Source: Mycolicibacterium chubuense NBB4 (GTDB lineage Bacteria; Actinomycetota; Actinomycetes; Mycobacteriales; Mycobacteriaceae). Taken from it: a stretch of 64,000 nt of DNA. This document shows positions 59,954-64,000 of the stretch, one piece after another; position 1 is the stretch's first letter; every line of letters starts with the position of its first letter. The position numbers and the translations under genes were made by a program. Location: contig NC_018022.1 in NCBI RefSeq assembly GCF_000266905.1, positions 310,001 through 374,000 of the forward strand, given 5' to 3'. Under the pieces are notes generated by a model. It saw nothing but the letters and a program-made list of their open reading frames with translations. It made no database searches and was not told the origin of the DNA.

Positions 59954-60916
59954 CTAGATACACGCCATCCCCGGTTGGGCAATCATCAGCGAGATCGCGA
60001 GGACCGGCCCGAGCAGGGCCGCAACGGTCGCCGCCATGAGACCGATGCGGGCTGTGATCCCGTTGGGCCGGAACAACAGTCGCTCCACACGTTGGGCGAC
60101 GGCCAGTCCGGCGGCGCCGAGCGCCGCTGCAGGTGTTGCCGGGGCGATAGCGGGGGTCGGAAGGCTCAGGGCGAGGAGTGCGTCGACGACGGTGTCGGGG
60201 CTGTGGCGGCGGGCGGCGACGTCATCGGCGCACATCTCCAAGAGTCGGGCGACATCGCCGGCCCCTTGGGTGAACAGCCGGACCCTGGGGAACAGCTTGC
60301 TCAATGCGCCGGTGAGGGCGAGGACCTGGTGGTGACGCCCCCTCAGATGGGCGCGTTCGTGGGCGAGCACCGCGGCCAGCTGGGCGTCGTTTAGGGCGTC
60401 GAGGGCGGCGCGGGTGATGACGATGATGTACGGGCGCCCAGCCAGGCAGTACACCCCGCGGCGGTCGCTGTCGAGGACGAACGTGCCGCCGGGACCCGGT
60501 GGGGTGTTTCCAGTGGCGATTCGGACGGCGCGACCGTGGTCGTGAGTGCCCCGCCGCATCCGACGAAGGGCCAGCGCGGCGCGAGCGCCGAGCGTCATCA
60601 CCGCCAGGGTGCTCACCGCCGCCAAGGCCAGGACGGCGACCTGTACCAGTTGGCCGTACCCGCCGCGGGCGATCATTCCCAGACCAGCCATGCACCCGGT
60701 CAGCAACGGGCCGATCCGGCCCCAGGAGACGACGGTCTGGCCAACGAACAGCGCTGCCGCGGCTACCGCGGCCACCAGGACACTTCCCATCACTGCCAGC
60801 CAGGCACCAATGGCGAATCGTGGCGCGGCGCCGGCACGGGTGAATCGCGACAACACGCCCGGCCCGAGCACCGTCAAGGACAGCGCGTAGGCCAGCAGGC
60901 ACACGGCCATGTTCAT
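59954..60916 (-). CDS. M56-family membrane metallopeptidase (BlaR1-like)
   Basis: A 320-aa protein with several helices and a cytoplasmic-facing peptidase with the zinc motif LAHERAHLRGRHH (HExxH). M56 peptidases of the BlaR1/MecR1 type cleave or inactivate the partner BlaI-type repressor after sensing a signal. It lacks the C-terminal penicillin-binding sensor domain, so the signal is something other than beta-lactam. ATG overlaps the repressor gene (ATGA), as usual in such pairs. Confidence 0.88.
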   Translation of the reverse strand: MNMAVCLLAYALSLTVLGPGVLSRFTRAGAAPRFAIGAWLAVMGSVLVAAVAAAALFVGQTVVSWGRIGPLLTGCMAGLGMIARGGYGQLVQVAVLALAAVSTLAVMTLGARAALALRRMRRGTHDHGRAVRIATGNTPPGPGGTFVLDSDRRGVYCLAGRPYIIVITRAALDALNDAQLAAVLAHERAHLRGRHHQVLALTGALSKLFPRVRLFTQGAGDVARLLEMCADDVAARRHSPDTVVDALLALSLPTPAIAPATPAAALGAAGLAVAQRVERLLFRPNGITARIGLMAATVAALLGPVLAISLMIAQPGMACI

Positions 60917-61287
60917 CGCTTGGTGGCCCGGCTACCACGGCGGCGGATCACGTCTTGGAGCCCGGCGAGTTCATCGGGGCTCATCTCCTCCACGAAGTGC
61001 ATCAGCACCGCGTTGGTGTCCTCCTCGCCGTCGCTCAAGGCCTCCCGCATCAATCCGGCGAGGTGTTCGGCGTGACTGAGCGTGGTGCGGTAGCGGAACG
61101 CCTTGCCCTCGCGTTCCCGACGTAGATGTCCCTTGCGATACAGGTTCTCCATCGTCGACAACACCGTCGTGTACGCGATCTCACGGTCAGCGCGCAGCTG
61201 GTCGAACACCTCCCGGACAGTGCCCTGTCCATCGGTCGACCAGAGCTGGGCCATCACCACGGTCTCCAGTTCACCGAACACCCGCAT
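60913..61287 (-). CDS. BlaI/MecI/CopY-family repressor
   Basis: A 124-aa winged-helix repressor: MRVFGELETVVMAQLWSTDGQGTVREVFDQLRADREIAYTTVLSTMENLYRKGHLRREREGKAFRYRTTLSHAEHL is the DNA-binding domain, followed by a dimerisation helix pair (SPDELAGLQDVIRRR). ATG 61287 is favoured over GTG 61308. The 26-bp palindrome at 61388 and the related one at 62145 are its likely operators, giving control of itself, the M56 gene and the two divergent genes beyond. Confidence 0.9.
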   Translation of the reverse strand: MRVFGELETVVMAQLWSTDGQGTVREVFDQLRADREIAYTTVLSTMENLYRKGHLRREREGKAFRYRTTLSHAEHLAGLMREALSDGEEDTNAVLMHFVEEMSPDELAGLQDVIRRRGSRATKR

Positions 61288-61387
61288 CGATACCACCTGC
61301 CCGTCCACCGCCCTGCCCGTTTGCGCACACCCGGCTGACCCGGTTGCTCAGCGGCCCGGTGCCCGCGGGCGTCGGGCGCGTCGCCAC

Positions 61388-61413
61388 ATACTATCTCGGT
61401 ACCGAGATAGTAT
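61388..61413. promoter_or_regulatory. Perfect 26-bp palindrome, BlaI-type operator
   Basis: The half site is ATACTATCTCGGT, followed by its exact complement. It lies about 100 bases before the repressor gene and contains TAGTAT in the position of a leftward -10. TACTAT...ATAGTA resembles the TACTA-type boxes of mycobacterial BlaI regulons. Confidence 0.85.
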
Positions 61414-61489
61414 TGAACGTGCCGTGAGGTGACGCACGGCTGACTGCGGTCGGACCGGTGTCACCGCGGTGGTGGGGAATCCGGCCCCC

Positions 61490-62068
61490 TCATGGGTTGC
61501 CCATCATCGCCTTCATCATCGCGGGCATGCCGTCGGTGACGAACCCGGTGACTTCCCGAGCGTGCGCGCGGATGGCCTGGGTCAGATCGGGATCGCGCGC
61601 GGTCTCCACCGCGACGACACCCTTAACGGTGAAGGTGATCTGGCGCTGATAGTCCGGGGCGCGGTGAAACAGCGTCGGCAGGCTGGCGCTCATGCAGGTG
61701 ACCTCGGCGCCCTGGTCGAGATGGGCGTACATCATGGCGACGTGGCACTGCAGCTGGGCGACCAAGTCGTCGGAGTCTGATTCGGTGGTGGTGCGTACGC
61801 CGCCGGGAATGTCCTCGACACGGCGCCGTATTTCGTTGTGCCGATTGAACATGTCCATGTAGGTGCTCATGTCCATCCTCGACGCGGACCCCATCATTCC
61901 CGGATCTCGTGGTCCACCCGTCATCGGTGAGTCTGCGGTGTCGGCGTACCCCGACGTGGGACCGGTCATCGGGGAGCCGACGGCGCCGCGCAGGACGTAC
62001 GCCACACCGAGGATTCCGCCGCCGGTGCCGAGCACCGCCAGCGCGGCCCGCCTGGTCATCTTCGTCAT
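61490..62068 (-). CDS. Tat-exported Met-rich protein, possible copper binding
   Basis: A 192-aa protein from ATG 62068. It starts with a twin-arginine signal (MTKMTRRAALAVLGTGGGILGVAYVL) and then a Met-rich stretch (DSPMTGGPRDPGMMGSASRMDMSTYMDMFNRH). A helical core follows with Cys and Met (LVAQLQCHVAMMYAHLDQGAEVTCMSASL), ending in GMPAMMKAMMGNP. Met/His/Cys clusters in an exported protein suggest copper(I) or other soft-metal binding outside the membrane. The family is not recognised by name. It is controlled from the palindrome at 62145. Confidence 0.7.
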   Translation of the reverse strand: MTKMTRRAALAVLGTGGGILGVAYVLRGAVGSPMTGPTSGYADTADSPMTGGPRDPGMMGSASRMDMSTYMDMFNRHNEIRRRVEDIPGGVRTTTESDSDDLVAQLQCHVAMMYAHLDQGAEVTCMSASLPTLFHRAPDYQRQITFTVKGVVAVETARDPDLTQAIRAHAREVTGFVTDGMPAMMKAMMGNP

Positions 62069-62144
62069 CGCCGTCGATCTCCCGTTCTGCTCTCGGGCAC
62101 CGCGCACCGGATGTCCGAGGAGCGGCGGTGTCCATCGCTCATCA

Positions 62145-62172
62145 TCTACTATGTCGGTACCGAGATAGTAGA
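62145..62172. promoter_or_regulatory. Second BlaI-type palindrome, divergent promoter
   Basis: TCTACTATGTCGGTAC is followed by its complement with one mismatch, giving a 28-bp dyad. The inner 18 bases share the CGGTACCGAGATAGTA core of the 61388 site. It lies between the Met-rich Tat protein gene and the small Met-rich gene, so one repressor can act on both. Confidence 0.85.
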
Positions 62173-62217
62173 TCAAACGTCGAGCGGGCGGGGTTCGCCG
62201 GAACGAAGGAGTTGTCG

Positions 62218-62412
62218 ATGCACGACGTGCTGCTGACGTTGGCCCGACTGGCCTGCCCGGTCGGAATGGGCGCGATGATGTGGATGATGATGCGCGGTCA
62301 CCGCCGCGACGCGCCTCCCGCCACTGCGCCCGATGATCCTATGCCGCCCGTTCCGGTGGCCTCAGATGTCACGGGGGCGTCGAAATCCCTGGTACGGCAG
62401 GGAGTCTCGTGA
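62218..62412 (+). CDS. Small Met-rich membrane protein, 64 aa
   Basis: ATG 62218, behind AAGGAG, encodes MHDVLLTLARLACPVGMGAMMWMMMRGHRRDAPPAT and a Pro-rich tail. The single hydrophobic helix contains Cys and six Met. Small one-helix proteins of this kind sit next to metal-efflux genes in actinobacteria. It is directly downstream of the second palindrome and overlaps the next gene (GTGA). Confidence 0.6.
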   Translation: MHDVLLTLARLACPVGMGAMMWMMMRGHRRDAPPATAPDDPMPPVPVASDVTGASKSLVRQGVS

Positions 62413-63131
62413 ACATGAAGACCCGTGACTCGAACACCAAGGGCACGCGCGGGGCTGCGAAGGGCCGGCGTTCCGGGGCCTCCTCGGTCGCCGCGATGCG
62501 CCGCGGTGTGGCACCCAGCCGGTGGCCGCTCGCCGCCGGGGTAATGGTGGTCGTCGTCTTCGCGGTGGTCATGATCGTGGTCATCACCCGAGGGCGCCCC
62601 GCTCACCCAGACGTCGCCGGCGGGATCCCCCCGACACCGGAGACTTCGGCCACCGGCACGGACAGTTCGCCGCCGTGGCCCGCCCCGACCGACGTTCGCG
62701 CCGCCGTGGGGCGCTCCGGGCTGCCGCTGTTGCGTTCGGAGGGCTCGGTGCTTCACATTCACGCGCACCTCGACGTGTTCGTCGACGGCAAGGCCGTGGC
62801 GGTTCCCGGCGGGATCGGGATCGACGAGCGCGGCGGGGCGATCAGTCCGCTGCACACCCACGACACCAGCGGCGTCATCCACATCGAGTCACCGACTCAG
62901 AGCACCTTCAGCCTGGCCCAGTTCTTCTCCGAGTGGAACGTCACGTTGACCGCATCACAGCTCGGCAACCGCACCGCCACCAACGGTTCCCCACTGCGCG
63001 CCTACGTCAACGGTCAACAGGTGACCGGCAACCCCGGTGCGCTGATCTTTCACGGACACGACGAGATCGCCTTGGTCTACGGAACGGGCCCAGCCCAGAT
63101 TCCCGGCAATTACGCCTTCGGCGACCTGTAG
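62409..63131 (+). CDS. Membrane-anchored His-rich extracytoplasmic protein
   Basis: A 240-aa protein: basic cytoplasmic N-terminus, one helix (WPLAAGVMVVVVFAVVMIVVI), a Pro/Thr linker, then a compact outer domain with VLHIHAHLDVFVDGKAVAVPGGIGID and ISPLHTHDTSGVIHIESPTQSTFSLAQFFSEWNV. The repeated His (HIHAH, HTH, HIE, FHGHDE) looks like a metal site. Proteins of this type are conserved in actinobacteria without a known function. Co-transcription with the Met-rich gene under a BlaI-type operator suggests metal handling. Confidence 0.72.
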   Translation: MNMKTRDSNTKGTRGAAKGRRSGASSVAAMRRGVAPSRWPLAAGVMVVVVFAVVMIVVITRGRPAHPDVAGGIPPTPETSATGTDSSPPWPAPTDVRAAVGRSGLPLLRSEGSVLHIHAHLDVFVDGKAVAVPGGIGIDERGGAISPLHTHDTSGVIHIESPTQSTFSLAQFFSEWNVTLTASQLGNRTATNGSPLRAYVNGQQVTGNPGALIFHGHDEIALVYGTGPAQIPGNYAFGDL

Positions 63132-63159
63132 CGGCCAAGGCCGCCGGCGCGCGGGGGGC

Positions 63160-63427
63160 AACGCATCGCCGAAGTGCACCGTCGTCTAGAGCGGCACGGG
63201 ATTGGCGCTCTGCTTGTATTCGCCGCGACGGCAGTGACACCGCAAGAGATTCATCGCCGACGCAAGGTGAGGTATCCCTTGATCTTCGATCCGGAGATTC
63301 GGATGGCGATCAGTGTGGTCCCCACCACCTTGGTGCTGGACCACCTCCACAGCGTCGCGGCGGGTTTGCCTCGCTGCTCGACGAGGATCTGCAACCAGCC
63401 GTGAAGCGCGCCGCCGCCGAACGGTGA
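63160..63427 (+). pseudogene. Decayed TlpA/ResA-like gene
   Basis: Pieces in two frames match the end of the intact gene at 58777: RRKVRYPLIFDPEIRMAISVVPTTLVLDHLHSVAA (compare RNVQYPSIFDPAMRSLI...VVPTTMVLDRQHRVAA), then SLLDEDLQPAVKRAAAER in another frame (compare LLAEDLRPLLDRLTTER). The CxxC active site and start are missing. It is the remnant of a second lipoprotein thioredoxin. Confidence 0.7.
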
Positions 63428-63488
63428 ATTTCCTGACCGTTCGGCGGCCACGCGCACTGGTTGGGCCTCTGATGCGCTTGTTGCTTTC

Positions 63489-64000
63489 CTACATCTTTCC
63501 CGCGCAGCAGGGGCACGGTTCCTTCATGTCGGCGCAGCATGTGCATTTGTCCATCGGCATCGCCATCATGGCCTCGCTGCAGCACCACATCAGCGGCTCC
63601 GCACCGCCGGCGGTGTACTTGACGGCCATGGGATCCCCACCGGTGACGTCGAAGTAGATCTTGCCCGTCGAGGTCTGACCTTGAGCCAACGTGGCCGCGG
63701 AAATGCCCTGCGGACTCGCCACTTGCCACAGCACCGGGTAGCTGCCGCCGTCTGATGTCGCGGAGAAGTTGGGGATCACCGGTGTCGAAGTTCCCGATAC
63801 CGCCATCACCGTCGCAGTTGCCTCCCACAGTTGACCGGCCACCGGGAAACCAGGCGCCACGTCACCGCTCTTCTTGAGATCGGTCACCGCCCAGTCCTGC
63901 ACGCCACCGCCATCGGCCACCTGCTGATGCGCTCCGAAGCGGTGCGCACAATCATCGGCAGCCGATGCCACCCCAGCAGAACCCACTCCCATCATCAACG
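63489..64000 (-). CDS. MPT63-like (DUF1942) secreted protein with Cys/Met-rich tail, 5' end outside
   Basis: The visible 170 residues start in a signal peptide (GVGSAGVASAADD). The body VQDWAVTDLKKSGDVAPGFPVAGQLWEATATVMAVSGTSTPVIPNFSATSDGGSYPVLWQVASPQGISAATLAQGQTSTGKIYFDVTGGDP matches the mycobacterial immunoglobulin-like MPT63 fold. Unlike MPT63 it ends in WCCSEAMMAMPMDKCTCCADMKEPCPCCAGKM, with eight Cys and several Met, which should bind soft metals. The start codon is beyond the window edge. Its neighbours also look metal-related. Confidence 0.88.
   Translation of the reverse strand, partial: LMMGVGSAGVASAADDCAHRFGAHQQVADGGGVQDWAVTDLKKSGDVAPGFPVAGQLWEATATVMAVSGTSTPVIPNFSATSDGGSYPVLWQVASPQGISAATLAQGQTSTGKIYFDVTGGDPMAVKYTAGGAEPLMWCCSEAMMAMPMDKCTCCADMKEPCPCCAGKM

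Overview
The window looks like high-GC actinobacterial DNA, most likely from a fast-growing environmental Mycobacterium/Mycolicibacterium. It has an MmpL transporter at the left edge, an MPT63-type (DUF1942) secreted protein at the right edge, LMW-PTP ArsC proteins of the mycothiol-using actinobacterial kind, and SmtB/ArsR and CsoR-like sensors. It is an accessory region (genomic island or megaplasmid) made of metal, metalloid and sulfur detoxification modules between recombinase genes and broken genes.

Layout. 1-2832: the 3' part of an mmpL gene and a short truncated secreted ORF. 2942-3033 and 17298-18464: two halves of a PAPS-reductase-like gene, split by a 14.3-kb transposon (3034-17297) whose ends can be read. 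The ends share GGTTATG and, further in, GCTGTCGCAGA in inverted orientation. The element has three overlapping tyrosine recombinases plus a small coiled-coil protein (Tn554/recombinase-in-trio type). Its cargo is a mercury module (merA, merB, a second disulfide reductase, an ArsR-type regulator, a small CC membrane protein, a thioredoxin-like protein and a CcdA-like protein) and a MerR-controlled pair (48-aa Cys-rich peptide plus MFS pump).

18.6-23.4 kb: hypothetical genes, a small XRE regulator, an Imm61-like protein and a DNA ligase scrap. The XRE promoter and two other promoters carry a related CTATAG-centred sequence. 23.4-30.5 kb: a persulfide/sulfide detoxification cluster (two persulfide dioxygenase-rhodaneses, TauE/SafE exporter, DUF302, SQR, rhodanese-DUF2892, two CstR-type regulators) with at least five TACCCC/GGGGTA operators. 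30.6-34.3 kb: a second pair of tyrosine recombinases.

34.5-39.1 kb: small mobile-element genes (Abi/HEPN protein, sigma-like factor, repeat protein, antitoxin-like protein), several preceded by a strong hairpin just before the ribosome-binding site. 39.2-46.3 kb: arsenic island (arsR, acr3, two arsC, a CoA-disulfide-reductase-like flavoprotein, MFS, arsO, second arsR). 46.4-48.7 kb: a frameshifted DUF3703 gene, an AraC regulator with a 33-bp duplication in its HTH, and a fatty acid hydroxylase.

48.8-55.1 kb: an Fe(III) ABC transporter (FbpABC type) with a fused adenylation-carrier-acyltransferase protein and a possible IdeR-like site. 55.2-59.4 kb: CmtR-type sensor, CadA P-type ATPase, LspA paralogue, CadD-like transporter and a TlpA lipoprotein. 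59.6-64 kb: BlaI/M56 regulatory pair, two palindromes, and a group of secreted or membrane proteins rich in Met, His or Cys that look like periplasmic metal (perhaps copper) handling, ending with an MPT63-like protein with a Cys/Met tail.

No rRNA, tRNA or CRISPR array was seen. All identifications come from reading motifs and gene context; no database search was made.
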